Shown: positions 23,502-32,048 of the stretch, piece by piece | Layout: every line of letters starts with the position of its first letter | Position numbering within the stretch: the stretch's first letter is position 1 | Origin: RGIG5579 sp045601445 | Lineage (GTDB): Bacteria; Bacillota; Clostridia; Oscillospirales; SIG627 | Reading direction: 5' to 3' | Assembly: GCA_045601445.1 (NCBI GenBank) | Contig: JAZRZQ010000065.1 | Location: 1-43,223, forward strand | DNA length: 43,223 nt | Position numbers and translations under genes: made by a program | The notes under the pieces: model-generated | Told to the model about the DNA's origin: nothing | Seen by the model: only the letters and a program-made list of their open reading frames with translations | The model's database searches: none

Positions 23502-24647
23502 TTACTCCATATAATCGAGAATGTACTGAACAAAAAGATTTGGCGCAACATCGAGTGCTTTCTCGTTGATGACCGTCTTGCCGTTGTGCAGCGGGATCAT
23601 GCGGCCATCATCGGGCTGAACGCCGAGAGAAACCATTGCGGCGGGCTTGAGAAGGGAATAGTAAGCAAAATCCTCGGCGCCCATGCTTTTTGGTCTTTCT
23701 GCAACGCATCCTGCTCCGTAAAGCTTTTCGGCAGAGGCAACAAGTTTGTCGACCGTCTTATGATCATTAAAGAGGCAGGGATAGAACTTTGTCGTTTCGA
23801 TTTCAAAGCTTGCGCCAAGCTCCTTGGTGACACTATCACAGATGTCGGTAATTCTGCGGTAGACGTATTCATCAACTTGGGTATTCATGGCGCGGATCGT
23901 GCCGTGCATCATCACGTTATCGCAGATGATGTTGTTTGCAGCACCGCCGTGGATCTCGCCGATTCCTACTACCACCGGCTCAAAGGGATCAAGTTCGCGT
24001 GCTCTCATCACCTGAATATCGTTGTAGATTCTGGCGGCCATTGCAATCGCATCAATTCCTTGTTGCGGGCGAGCAACGTGTGCACTCTTTCCGTGAAGAT
24101 GGATCTTGAAGCCGTGGCTGGAGGCGTTCATACAAGTTTTATTCAAATGAAGCAGGCCGGCGGGCTTGAGCGTATTAACGTGGCAAGCCAAAATGGTGTC
24201 GACCTCATCCATAAGTCCGCTGTCGCAGATCGGCTTTGCACCGCCGGGCCCCTCTTCGGCGGATTGGAAAATGAGCTTAATACAGCATTTGATCTCTTTT
24301 TCCATTTTTTTGAGTGCTTTTGCGGTTCCCAAGAGCATTGCTGCATGGCAATCGTGACCGCAGGCGTGCATCTTACCGGGGTGCTTGGACGAGAAGGGAA
24401 GGCCGGACTGCTCCTGAATGGGGAGCGCATCAATATCGGCGCGAAGCGCAATCGTCTGATTGCCAACACCCTCGTTAATGGTTGCGACGATGCTTGAGAT
24501 CCCGTATTTTTCGGTATACGAGATTCCCAATTCGTCCAACTCGCGACGGATGATTTTGAGCGTTTCATCAAGGTCATAGCCGATTTCGGGCACTTGGTGA
24601 AGCTCTCTTCTTACACGAATAATGTAATCAAGATCAATTCTGTTCAT
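23502..24647 (-). CDS. M20D-family amidohydrolase (N-acyl amino acid / hippurate hydrolase type)
   Basis: The 381-residue metallohydrolase has 'RRELHQVPEIGYDLDET', the metal-binding 'MHACGHDCHAAMLLG' (C96, H98), 'QSAEEGPGGAKP' with the catalytic Glu pair, and 'MGAEDFAYY' near the C-terminus. M20D enzymes remove acyl groups from N-acyl amino acids or related amides in the cytosol. It is the last gene of the Wzy-maf-M20 operon, 19 nt after maf, with AAGGAG before its ATG. The exact substrate is not predictable. Length and motifs are complete. Confidence 0.9.
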   Translation of the reverse strand: MNRIDLDYIIRVRRELHQVPEIGYDLDETLKIIRRELDELGISYTEKYGISSIVATINEGVGNQTIALRADIDALPIQEQSGLPFSSKHPGKMHACGHDCHAAMLLGTAKALKKMEKEIKCCIKLIFQSAEEGPGGAKPICDSGLMDEVDTILACHVNTLKPAGLLHLNKTCMNASSHGFKIHLHGKSAHVARPQQGIDAIAMAARIYNDIQVMRARELDPFEPVVVGIGEIHGGAANNIICDNVMMHGTIRAMNTQVDEYVYRRITDICDSVTKELGASFEIETTKFYPCLFNDHKTVDKLVASAEKLYGAGCVAERPKSMGAEDFAYYSLLKPAAMVSLGVQPDDGRMIPLHNGKTVINEKALDVAPNLFVQYILDYME

Positions 24648-24666
24648 AATTACTCCTTAATGGTTT

Positions 24667-25239
24667 TTAATCAATGTTGTATTCTTGTAAAAAATGCTTG
24701 ATTTCTCTGTAAAGCCTTGAAATGGGAAGACCGACAATGTTGGAATAGTCTCCTTCGATTCTCCTTACAAATTTCGCCCCTTTTTCCTGGATTGCGTATG
24801 CGCCCGCTTTACCAATCGGTTCACCGGTCTTAATGTATTCGTCAATTTCGGAATCCTCAAGGGGATAGAAGGTAACGTAGCTTTCCTCGAAAAAAGTTTC
24901 CGAAAAGCCACGACAGGTGATACAGCATCCGGTAATTACCTTGTGTTCTCGACCGGAGAGCGCATGGAGCATGCGGGAGGCATCGGCGTCATCGCTTGGT
25001 TTCCCGAAAATGACTCCGTCCAGCAAAACAACGGTATCTGCTGTGATTATGAAATCGTTAGGATGCTTGGCAGAAAGAGCAAGAGCTTTTTGAGCCGCCA
25101 AATAGACGGGTGCAAATTCCGCTCCGATCTCATCGGGAACGGTTTCTTCGATATCGGCGGGAAGTATGATAAACTCGGGATATAGCCGCTTCAACAGTTC
25201 TTTTCTTCTCGGGGAGGCTGAGCCTAAAACTATATTCAT
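24667..25239 (-). CDS. maf: Maf-like nucleoside triphosphate pyrophosphatase
   Basis: The 190-residue Maf/HAM1-fold protein starts 'MNIVLGSASPRRKELL', has 'ITADTVVLLDGVIFGKP' (catalytic Asp), 'KVITGCCI' and 'KAGAYAIQEKGAKFVRRIEG'. Maf proteins hydrolyse dTTP/UTP or modified nucleotides and are tied to septation control in Bacillus. Its start overlaps the stop of the upstream Wzy-like gene by 4 bp, so it is coupled to it. The neighbouring mreBCD/radC genes common for maf are absent. Confidence 0.92.
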   Translation of the reverse strand: MNIVLGSASPRRKELLKRLYPEFIILPADIEETVPDEIGAEFAPVYLAAQKALALSAKHPNDFIITADTVVLLDGVIFGKPSDDADASRMLHALSGREHKVITGCCITCRGFSETFFEESYVTFYPLEDSEIDEYIKTGEPIGKAGAYAIQEKGAKFVRRIEGDYSNIVGLPISRLYREIKHFLQEYNID

Positions 25240-26450
25240 TCGTTTGCTTCCTCGTTATTTTTCTCTGAGATAAACATCTTTGGATTGATTAAAATAAAAA
25301 CGATCATAAAGCCGGTCTGAGGCCAAAAGAGAGTGATGTCGGCCATACCGTTCACCAGAACACCTACCGCAATGGAAAGCATAAATGATAATGACAGCTT
25401 ATCCGTTGCCTTGACGGCGGCTTTGACGTTACAGACCATTTTCTTGATGCAATATGCGGCGATACTGAAGGTGCCGCACAGGCCGAAGTTTAGGAGTAAT
25501 TCCACGTAAAGATTGTGTGCGTGAAGAGCATAAAAGCTTGCGTTGCTGTAATGCTCCCAAATACCGCTGTAGGAGTAATAGCCACAGCCGAAGATCGGGT
25601 GATCCGCAAAACAGCGAAGTGCCGCCTTCCAAATTCCGAGCCGGAAGTCAAGATAAGATCCCGAGGAGTCGAAGCGTGGCAGAAGAGTTGGGTGATAAAT
25701 TAACAGAACGACAAACGCGGCGAGTGCGGTAAGTAAAACGAAGGAAAATTTCCTGTGGTAAAAGAAGAAAAATACCAAAATGGAGATCGATGCGGCAATA
25801 TACGCTGTTCTTGTTTGGCAAAGCCAAAGGCCCGCTACGTTAGAGAAAAAGGAGATCGCAAACAGAATCTTTTCCCATTTCGCTTTAGCAGAAAAGAAGC
25901 AAAACAGGGAAACGATCACCATAATCTCGATCATGGTGCCGTAGTAATTCTCGTTGATAAACATAGAAGGAAAACGATTCGGTCTATCAATGCTTGCGGG
26001 AAGATTGTTGATCTTCTGAACGATGGCAACAACAAGACAGCCGATGCTGAGAATGCAAGAAAGCTTCATCCCCATCAAATAGGCGCGCTTTGTCATAATA
26101 TTGATAAAAAAGAAAATGTCAAAGCAAAGAATGATGATACCGATGGAAAGGAGCTTTAAATAATCTGCTTTCAGCAAAAAAGTGCCAAGCATAGCATCTT
26201 TGGCATTTAAGAACGTAGATAATGCGGCGCTGAAGGCAAAGATCAGCAGAAAATACTCATATTTATGAACAGGTAAAGCCTTCTTTGCTTGCTTTGTAAA
26301 AAGCATATAAAACGGAAGCAGCAAAATGAGCGCTGCGATAAAAAAAACAGAGACAAAGGCAGAAAGCACAAGCAGAAGAACGAGAAGCTCGTTCATCGTG
26401 AGCTTGGAAAACAAAGCGTTTGATTTGTTTTCGCGATCAAGTGCTTTCAT
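25236..26450 (-). CDS. O-antigen ligase/polymerase (Wzy/WaaL-like) membrane protein
   Basis: The 404-residue integral membrane protein has about ten to twelve hydrophobic helices and one large extracytoplasmic loop. That loop carries 'GCGYYSYSGIWEHYSNASFY' followed by 'HAHNLYVELLLNFGLCGTF', the Wzy_C motif of O-antigen ligases, polymerases and related polysaccharide or teichoic-acid ligases. It should act at the outer membrane leaflet on lipid-linked glycans. ATG 26450 with GGAGA upstream is preferred over an in-frame start at 26471. Sugar-transfer or flippase genes are missing nearby, so the glycan substrate is unknown. A perfect-consensus promoter drives it. Confidence 0.85.
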   Translation of the reverse strand: MKALDRENKSNALFSKLTMNELLVLLLVLSAFVSVFFIAALILLLPFYMLFTKQAKKALPVHKYEYFLLIFAFSAALSTFLNAKDAMLGTFLLKADYLKLLSIGIIILCFDIFFFINIMTKRAYLMGMKLSCILSIGCLVVAIVQKINNLPASIDRPNRFPSMFINENYYGTMIEIMVIVSLFCFFSAKAKWEKILFAISFFSNVAGLWLCQTRTAYIAASISILVFFFFYHRKFSFVLLTALAAFVVLLIYHPTLLPRFDSSGSYLDFRLGIWKAALRCFADHPIFGCGYYSYSGIWEHYSNASFYALHAHNLYVELLLNFGLCGTFSIAAYCIKKMVCNVKAAVKATDKLSLSFMLSIAVGVLVNGMADITLFWPQTGFMIVFILINPKMFISEKNNEEANE

Positions 26451-26510
26451 TTTGTCTCCGTTAAGAATCATCAGGCGTTTCGTTGTTAAAACATTTCTTT
26501 GACTGACATA

Positions 26511-26539
26511 ATTATACTGTAAAGCAAAGTAAATGTCAA
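26511..26539 (-). promoter_or_regulatory. perfect-consensus sigma-A promoter of the Wzy-maf-M20 operon
   Basis: Minus strand: -35 TTGACA (26539-26534), 17-bp spacer, -10 TATAAT (26516-26511). Both hexamers and the spacer match consensus exactly. Confidence 0.85.
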
Positions 26540-26576
26540 GGTGAAAGAGGGCCGATTCATTTGCTTCTTCGACACT

Positions 26577-27656
26577 TTAACCTTTTTCCGGAATAATTCG
26601 TTCTATCAGTGAATTTGAGAATGCCTCCAATGCAATGAAATCCATAGAAGCAACGTAGATTGCTTCTAATTGCGTGTGAAGCTGTGATGCCTGTTGAAAC
26701 GCCTCGGTTGCACCTGCATATAATTCCTGACAGCACTTTTTTGCAAAGCGAATCTTCTGTCGATTCTCATGAATTGTATTTTGATCCAAGAAACGGTTCA
26801 TATTCACATAATGATAGTCCTTACCCTTGAGTTCTGAAGCGTAATTTCGCTTGCCGATTTGAACACAAAGTCTTATGGATGGGAAATATATTGCACAGGG
26901 ATATTCTGGGAAAATCGGATCGGGGCTGAGCCAAACCTCGGTTTTGCTGTTTTTTGCCTTTTGATAGATCTCTTGCAAAAATAACTTTCCGGAATGAAGA
27001 ACGTCCTCAACAATATAGATTGTGTCGCTGTTTTTCATAAAACTGTCAAGATAGGTGACTCCTTCGTGATTAAAGGCCGAAACAATGCGAATTTCCTCTG
27101 CTCCGCAGGCTTGCTTTTGTATTCTTCGATCAAACGTTCGATCAATCATTTTACTCATTTTTTCTTGATTTAATGTGCCGATTGATAATTTGAACGTTTC
27201 CTTTTCAATTTCGCCTGCAGATTTTAAAAATCGGAATGCTCGCAGATACCATTGCTTTTTTTGTCGAATCAGATTGAGGATCTCACGACGCTGAGAAAGT
27301 ATCTTATCCCGATTCCAAAAAATACCGAGATTCACAATCGTTTCGACTGCTCCCGGATACTGAGGGTCAACGGTATGCGGACTTGTTCCATCAATGACAG
27401 ATAGCTTCAACTCAGGAATTAAAATTCCGTCCAGCGAAACAGGATCGGAGGAACAATAAAATCTATGCACTTCATAGTTCCTTTTTGATGCTTCATTGGC
27501 AATTTTTCTCATCAGCGATGACTTTCCCGTTCCCGGTCCGCCTTTTAAAATAAAAATTTGCTCGGACTTGTCGGGATCAAAAATCTTATCGAAGTAGCTT
27601 TTAAATCCGTTTGGAGTGTTCATCGCTGCAAAAAAAGAAAAGTGTTCCTGTAACAT
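26577..27656 (-). CDS. PRK06851-type P-loop ATPase of unknown role
   Basis: The 359-residue protein has Walker A GGPGTGKSS (39-47) after 'FDKIFDPDKSEQIFILK'. It then has 'YCSSDPVSLDGILIPELKLS' and 'DGTSPHTVDPQYPGAVETIV', sequence features I associate with the PRK06851 group of Firmicutes ATPases. A second nucleotide-binding-like half follows with no clear second Walker A here ('SAFNHEGVTYLDSF' region), so the second site may be degenerate. The function is unknown. The start codon is 6 nt from GAGAGG, but that site is locked in a perfect 11-bp hairpin (27660-27707). The gene lies 56 nt behind pcrA without a terminator. Confidence 0.75.
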   Translation of the reverse strand: MLQEHFSFFAAMNTPNGFKSYFDKIFDPDKSEQIFILKGGPGTGKSSLMRKIANEASKRNYEVHRFYCSSDPVSLDGILIPELKLSVIDGTSPHTVDPQYPGAVETIVNLGIFWNRDKILSQRREILNLIRQKKQWYLRAFRFLKSAGEIEKETFKLSIGTLNQEKMSKMIDRTFDRRIQKQACGAEEIRIVSAFNHEGVTYLDSFMKNSDTIYIVEDVLHSGKLFLQEIYQKAKNSKTEVWLSPDPIFPEYPCAIYFPSIRLCVQIGKRNYASELKGKDYHYVNMNRFLDQNTIHENRQKIRFAKKCCQELYAGATEAFQQASQLHTQLEAIYVASMDFIALEAFSNSLIERIIPEKG

Positions 27657-27659
27657 AAG

Positions 27660-27707
27660 ACGCCTCTCTTCCGAAAATACTTACTGTATCTTATGAAAGA
27701 GAGGCGT
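27660..27707 (-). promoter_or_regulatory. hairpin sequestering the ribosome binding site of the PRK06851-type gene
   Basis: On the minus strand ACGCCTCTCTT (27707-27697) pairs perfectly with AAGAGAGGCGT (27670-27660) across a 26-nt loop. The 3' arm contains GAGAGG, the only Shine-Dalgarno candidate, 6 nt before the ATG at 27656. No T-run follows on either strand, so it is not an intrinsic terminator. Confidence 0.7.
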
Positions 27708-27712
27708 ATTTG

Positions 27713-30106
27713 CTACTGAATTAGTTTTAATTTGGCGTAAGTGGCCATTAGTTTCTTTTCGCCGGCCTTGTCAAATTGAATTTTATACAAAACATCAGAA
27801 CCATATTTCTTTGCCGATAAGATCGTGCCATCGCCGAAAATTAGGTGCGTAACGCGATTTCCGACGGAAAAAACGGGGAGAGGAGCGCTTGGCTTTTTCG
27901 GTGGAAGATCACTTTCCGATCTTGGAGCTCTTCGCTCGAACGTCGTCACTCGGTGGACGATCGGCTTCTTATTTGTATAATCTGCATAGTAAGAAAGATT
28001 CTCTGTCTGATCTGGCTCGTATAGCTTAATATGAATATAATGCTCGGGAATCTCTCTAACGAAGCGCGAGACGGGGTTAACACTTGTTCTTCCATAAAGC
28101 ATTCTTTGGTAGGCACAGGTGATAAACAGACGCGACTTGGCTCTGGTCATTGCGACGTATGCAAGTCTTCGTTCCTCCTCGATGTCTTCTTCTGTGATCG
28201 TGGATTGAGCAGAAGGGAAGAGATTTTCCTCCATTCCGACAAGATAAACAACCGGAAATTCCAAGCCCTTTGCCGCGTGAATCGTCATCATAACGACGGA
28301 GTTGGTTTCTTCGTCGTAGTTATCGATGTCAGAGACCAGCGCAATTTCCTCCAAAAAACCGACAAGTGAAGGCTCATCGTTTTTTTCTTCATAAAAAAGG
28401 GCCGAGGAAATAAGCTCGTTTACGTTGTCTCTTTTCTCAGAGTTTTCGTCGCCAAGAAGTGTTTCCATATATCCTGTGCGATCAAGAACCGCTTTGACCG
28501 TCTCGGAAGGAAGGCTTTGGCTTGAAAAATCGGTAAGAGAGTCGATCAGACTTGTAAAATCTTTTAATCTTGACGCCGCTTTTGACAGCTCCGGGTATTG
28601 ATCGGCAGATCGAAGGACGTCGTAAAGACCGACACCGACTTGTTTTGCAATTTCTTGTGCGCGCTGCATCGTCGTCTGTCCGATTCCCCTGCGCGGTGTG
28701 TTAATGATTCGGTTCAAACTAACAGGATCATTTGGGTTTCTTAACACTCTAAGATAAGAAATAATGTCCTTGACCTCGGCGTGATCGTAAAAACGAAGGC
28801 CGGAGAGTAAACGGTGAGGAACACCCGATTTGGTAAAAACGGTTTCTAAGGCATTTGCCTGTGCTCTCGTTCGATATAGGATGGCAATATCGCGGTATGC
28901 AAATCCCTTGGCGACCACCATTTCGGAAATGCTCTCCGTGATAAATAGAGCCTCCTTTTCCTGATCGGCTAATTGATAAAGCCGTGGGCGAAAGCCCTGT
29001 TCATTTCTGCTTCTGAGCTTCTTATAGCGGCGGGATCTGTTGTGGGCGATCATTCCGTTCGCGGCTTCCACGATGGTAGCTGTCGATCGATAGTTATCCT
29101 CAAGGGTAATGACGGTTGCATCGGGGTACTGCTTGTCAAAGTCGAGAATGTTGGATATATCGGCGCCACGGAATTTGTAAATGCTTTGATCGTCATCACC
29201 GACGACCATTACGTTTCTGTGTCCGTCGCCGATCAGCTTCATCAGAAGGTATTGGACGTGGTTGGTGTCCTGGTATTCGTCAACCATAACGTGATGAAAT
29301 TTGTTTTGACACCAACGAAGCACGTCGGGATCGGTTTGCAGCATTCTGACCGTAACGCACAGTAGGTCATCAAAATCCATCGCGTTTGCCTTAAACAGCG
29401 TATCCTGATACTCCTGATAGATCTCGGCGCAAAGCTGCATTTTGGCAGAAAATTTTGCTCGTTCCTTGAAATCCTCGACGGTTTCAAGCTTATTTTTGGA
29501 ATTGGAGATGACGTTTAAAACGTACTTCGGAGTAAAGTCTCGGTCTTCGATGTTTTTTTGCTTGAGAATGTCGGAAATGATCTTTTTGCAGTCGTCTTGA
29601 TCGTAAATGGTAAAGTCTTTTCCGTATTGCGTATGATCCGAAAACATGCGAAGCAGTCGTACACAGATGGAGTGAAAGGTACCGGACCAAATCAGATCGG
29701 CGTTCTTTCCCAATACGTTGGAAAGTCGCTCTTTGATTTCGTTTGCGGCTTTGTTCGTAAAGGTGATGGCGAGAATGTTCGATGGATGACACGGCTCGTC
29801 CGCAAAGCCAAGCAGCGTTTGATAGAGAACGTCTCCGTTATTGCACCCATTCGGAGCAGCCAGCATCTTTAGCGTGCGGAATTCATCGTTTGTCATTGGA
29901 ATTTCCTTCTCGGAATAAAAGGCATTGCCAAAGCGGGCAATAAACGCAATTCTGTTAGCCAGAACGGTCGTTTTGCCGCTTCCGGCGCCGGCAACGACCA
30001 GCAAAGGGCCGTGAACGGTAAACACGGCTTGACGTTGATTCCGATTCAGCCAGGAATAGGCAAGATGAAACAGTGATCTTTTCAGTCGGTGAATTTCAGA
30101 TGTCAT
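27713..30106 (-). CDS. pcrA: PcrA/UvrD superfamily 1 DNA helicase
   Basis: The 797-residue SF1A helicase has 'LNRNQRQAVFTVHGPLLVVA' (Q motif), Walker A AGAGSGKT (39-46), 'LAITFTNKAANEIKERL' (Ia), 'VDEYQDTN' (II), 'GDDDQSIYKFRGA' (III), 'YRS' (IV) and 'MTIHAAKGLEFPVVYLVGM' (V). The C-terminal Tudor-like domain is 'FSVGNRVTHLIFGDGTILSA'. It translocates 3' to 5' in repair and transcription-coupled processes. An extra N-terminal segment of about 20 residues precedes the Q motif. An insert around residues 55-110 lies between motifs I and Ia ('FGNAFYSEKEIPMTNDEF'), as in several Clostridia PcrA proteins. AAGGAG precedes ATG 30106. Confidence 0.95.
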   Translation of the reverse strand: MTSEIHRLKRSLFHLAYSWLNRNQRQAVFTVHGPLLVVAGAGSGKTTVLANRIAFIARFGNAFYSEKEIPMTNDEFRTLKMLAAPNGCNNGDVLYQTLLGFADEPCHPSNILAITFTNKAANEIKERLSNVLGKNADLIWSGTFHSICVRLLRMFSDHTQYGKDFTIYDQDDCKKIISDILKQKNIEDRDFTPKYVLNVISNSKNKLETVEDFKERAKFSAKMQLCAEIYQEYQDTLFKANAMDFDDLLCVTVRMLQTDPDVLRWCQNKFHHVMVDEYQDTNHVQYLLMKLIGDGHRNVMVVGDDDQSIYKFRGADISNILDFDKQYPDATVITLEDNYRSTATIVEAANGMIAHNRSRRYKKLRSRNEQGFRPRLYQLADQEKEALFITESISEMVVAKGFAYRDIAILYRTRAQANALETVFTKSGVPHRLLSGLRFYDHAEVKDIISYLRVLRNPNDPVSLNRIINTPRRGIGQTTMQRAQEIAKQVGVGLYDVLRSADQYPELSKAASRLKDFTSLIDSLTDFSSQSLPSETVKAVLDRTGYMETLLGDENSEKRDNVNELISSALFYEEKNDEPSLVGFLEEIALVSDIDNYDEETNSVVMMTIHAAKGLEFPVVYLVGMEENLFPSAQSTITEEDIEEERRLAYVAMTRAKSRLFITCAYQRMLYGRTSVNPVSRFVREIPEHYIHIKLYEPDQTENLSYYADYTNKKPIVHRVTTFERRAPRSESDLPPKKPSAPLPVFSVGNRVTHLIFGDGTILSAKKYGSDVLYKIQFDKAGEKKLMATYAKLKLIQ

Positions 30107-30127
30107 AGTTCTTCTCCTTACCGGATT

Positions 30128-30156
30128 ATTATAAGGGATTTGGAAGTAAAAGTAAA
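30128..30156 (-). promoter_or_regulatory. sigma-A promoter of pcrA
   Basis: Minus strand: -35 TTTACT (30156-30151), 17-bp spacer, -10 TATAAT (30133-30128). Confidence 0.65.
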
Positions 30157-30177
30157 GAATTGCAATGCATTTTATCC

Positions 30178-30206
30178 TTGAATTTTAAGACGAAATGTGA
30201 TATGCT
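30178..30206 (+). promoter_or_regulatory. sigma-A promoter of the SLOG-family gene
   Basis: -35 TTGAAT at 30178-30183, 17-bp spacer, -10 TATGCT at 30201-30206; GAGGTGA follows before ATG 30225. Confidence 0.65.
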
Positions 30207-30224
30207 GATCTTTGAGGTGAAACC

Positions 30225-30731
30225 ATGCAAACAATTCAAGCTTGTTCCTTTACGGGCCACCGCCCAAAATCTTTTTCCTTCGGAGCTGATGAGACGTCTG
30301 CTGAGTTTGCAGAGTTTTATCAGCGGCTTCGGAACACCATCATTCAGGTATGTAATGCGGGATGTCGTCGATTTTACTGCGGTATGGCCGAGGGGGTTGA
30401 TCTTTGGTGTGCTGAAATCGTTCTTTCCTTGAGGGATCATTTCCGGCCTGCTCTTGAGATTATTCCGGTCGTTCCTTACTTTGCTCAGCCGGATACGATG
30501 TCCAAAATCAACAAAGAACGCTATCGCGCGGTGATGGATGCTTCCTCAGAACGCTTCTTGGTTTCGCGTCGCTTTACAAAGTCCTGCTTTTTGAAGCGTA
30601 ATCAGTTTCTTGTCGATTCGGCAGATGCTTTGATTGCTGTTTTGAAAAAAGGCGAGGAACGCTCGGGAACAGGTCAGACCGTTCGCTATGCAACCAAAAA
30701 AAAGAAAACAATTTTTTTGATTGATGTTTAA
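30225..30731 (+). CDS. YpsA-like DUF1273 protein (SLOG superfamily)
   Basis: The 168-residue Rossmann-like protein has 'ACSFTGHRPKSFSF' at the start, 'GCRRFYCGMAEGVDLWCAEI' (glycine-rich ligand-binding loop) and 'KRNQFLVDSADALIAVL' with 'SGTGQTVRYA' at the end. This matches the YpsA/DUF1273 branch of the SLOG nucleotide-ligand-binding superfamily. In Bacillus, YpsA is tied to cell division control; in other settings SLOG proteins bind nucleotide-derived signals. It stands alone between pcrA and the SecD-like gene, with its own promoter and terminator. Confidence 0.85.
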   Translation: MQTIQACSFTGHRPKSFSFGADETSAEFAEFYQRLRNTIIQVCNAGCRRFYCGMAEGVDLWCAEIVLSLRDHFRPALEIIPVVPYFAQPDTMSKINKERYRAVMDASSERFLVSRRFTKSCFLKRNQFLVDSADALIAVLKKGEERSGTGQTVRYATKKKKTIFLIDV

Positions 30732-30740
30732 AGCAATAGG

Positions 30741-30775
30741 AAAGGACAGAGAATGCTACATTCTCTGTCCTTTTT
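30741..30775 (+). terminator. terminator of the SLOG-family gene
   Basis: A perfect 15-bp stem AAAGGACAGAGAATG (30741-30755) / CATTCTCTGTCCTTT (30759-30773), loop CTA, ends in TTTTT. It probably also stops the convergent SecD-like transcript. Confidence 0.92.
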
Positions 30776-30792
30776 GACGGAATAAGGAAATT

Positions 30793-31974
30793 TTATTTTT
30801 CTTTTGCGGCATTCAAGGATTTGATTCCGAAATAAGTGAATGTGAAGTATGAAGCAAAATGTGCGACCGTCATAATCAAGGCAACCATAACGGCATTGAT
30901 AAGCGAACCGCGAATCAAAAGCCAACCAATCATAATGACGGCAAAAAGGATGCCGTGGGGAAGGATTCCCTTGAGACTGAATTTTTTGAAATTTGCACTA
31001 CCGTTCTTAGCGGCGTTCAGCGCCTTCAACTCATAGATGATGGTAAGAACGAGCATAACGGTAAATGTGATAATGGTAACAAAATTCAGAAGATAATAAG
31101 TGTTGGCGAGATAGGCCAAAAAGATTGCAACGGTGGAAAGAACGCTCAAAGAGGCAAACAGGCCGGATAACTTTCCCTTAACGATCAGGATTGCAACCCC
31201 TGCAACAAGGAGAAGAGCGGGGATTGCATAGATGACGGCAAGAATGGGCGTAGACAGCGTCGGAGCAAGCGCCTCGGTCGAAACGATTTCCATTTTTGCG
31301 GGAAGCTCGCCCGAATTGATGATCGTTGTGATAATGTTGGCGGAGTTGTAATCAAAAGAGCCGAACTTGTAGGTATCGGTAATCGTTTTCGGAACTTCAC
31401 CGGCGGCAGTATAAGCGCCGTCAACCATCAAGTAGATGTATGCAGACGAGGTCTGGTAGGATTTCGTGTTGTTTTTAAAGGCGGTGAGGCCTTCGGCGGT
31501 GAACTTGATTTCAACTTGATAAGCGCCGGTCAGGGAAGTGACGACTTTTGCGCTTTCCACCATCGAGGCGTCACAAATCGTCTCGGACATGGTAGAACCG
31601 GTAAAGTTCCACTCACCGACGTTGGCGACGGAATCCATCAAGGAGGCAATGTCCTGCGTTTGAGCAACGTCAATGCGGATTTTTTCGTCAACAACCTCTA
31701 CCGAGGCGTCGTCGTATTCTCTGGAGAGCAGACGCTCGCGAAGAACCTTGGCGGTGTAATTTAAATTGTCGGCAGAAGAGGTAACCTGTGAGGATTCGGG
31801 AAATGTCAGATAGATGGCAGTTCCGTTTCCGAATTTGCGATTGGCAACGACTGCGTTCTGATCCAAGATACCGTTTCCATCATAATCGGCAAACTTAAAT
31901 CCGAACAGAGAAATCATCAGTACACAGACAAAAAGCAGTGCAATTGTCGCGAACTTTAAAACATTTTTCAACAT
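30793..31974 (-). CDS. SecD-like membrane protein lacking the conserved TM4 Asp motif
   Basis: The 393-residue protein has an N-terminal helix (about 8-28) and a periplasmic-type P1-like domain ('GTAIYLTFPESSQ', 'AKVLRERLLSREYDDASVEV', 'IASLMDSVANVGEWNF', 'GLTAFKN'). Five further helices from about 240 to 385 follow. This is the SecD architecture, but it is shorter than usual. The TM4 motif (VDANVLI in SecD), whose Asp takes part in proton-coupled protein export, is replaced by 'ITFTVMLVLTIIYELKALNA' with no Asp. No secF follows. It may be a divergent paralogue with a different role; a full SecDF could be elsewhere in the genome. Confidence 0.75.
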   Translation of the reverse strand: MLKNVLKFATIALLFVCVLMISLFGFKFADYDGNGILDQNAVVANRKFGNGTAIYLTFPESSQVTSSADNLNYTAKVLRERLLSREYDDASVEVVDEKIRIDVAQTQDIASLMDSVANVGEWNFTGSTMSETICDASMVESAKVVTSLTGAYQVEIKFTAEGLTAFKNNTKSYQTSSAYIYLMVDGAYTAAGEVPKTITDTYKFGSFDYNSANIITTIINSGELPAKMEIVSTEALAPTLSTPILAVIYAIPALLLVAGVAILIVKGKLSGLFASLSVLSTVAIFLAYLANTYYLLNFVTIITFTVMLVLTIIYELKALNAAKNGSANFKKFSLKGILPHGILFAVIMIGWLLIRGSLINAVMVALIMTVAHFASYFTFTYFGIKSLNAAKEK

Positions 31975-32015
31975 ATTGTTATACCTTTCTTGGCCCGAGG
32001 GCTTTTAATCGTCTT

Positions 32016-32044
32016 ATTATATACAAAAATGAGCGGTTCGTCAA
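32016..32044 (-). promoter_or_regulatory. sigma-A promoter of the SecD-like gene
   Basis: Minus strand: -35 TTGACG (32044-32039), 17-bp spacer, -10 TATAAT (32021-32016). It begins 5 bp after the aminotransferase stop codon. Confidence 0.8.
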
Positions 32045-32048
32045 GTGC

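Noticed and set aside
23475..24497. Plus-strand open frame of 340 codons opposite the M20 gene
   Set aside because: It begins in the terminator after YgiQ, has no ribosome binding site, and mirrors the codon pattern of the M20 amidohydrolase.
27660..27707. Intrinsic terminator between pcrA and the ATPase gene
   Set aside because: The stem is perfect but no U-run follows on either strand; the 3' arm is the ribosome binding site instead.
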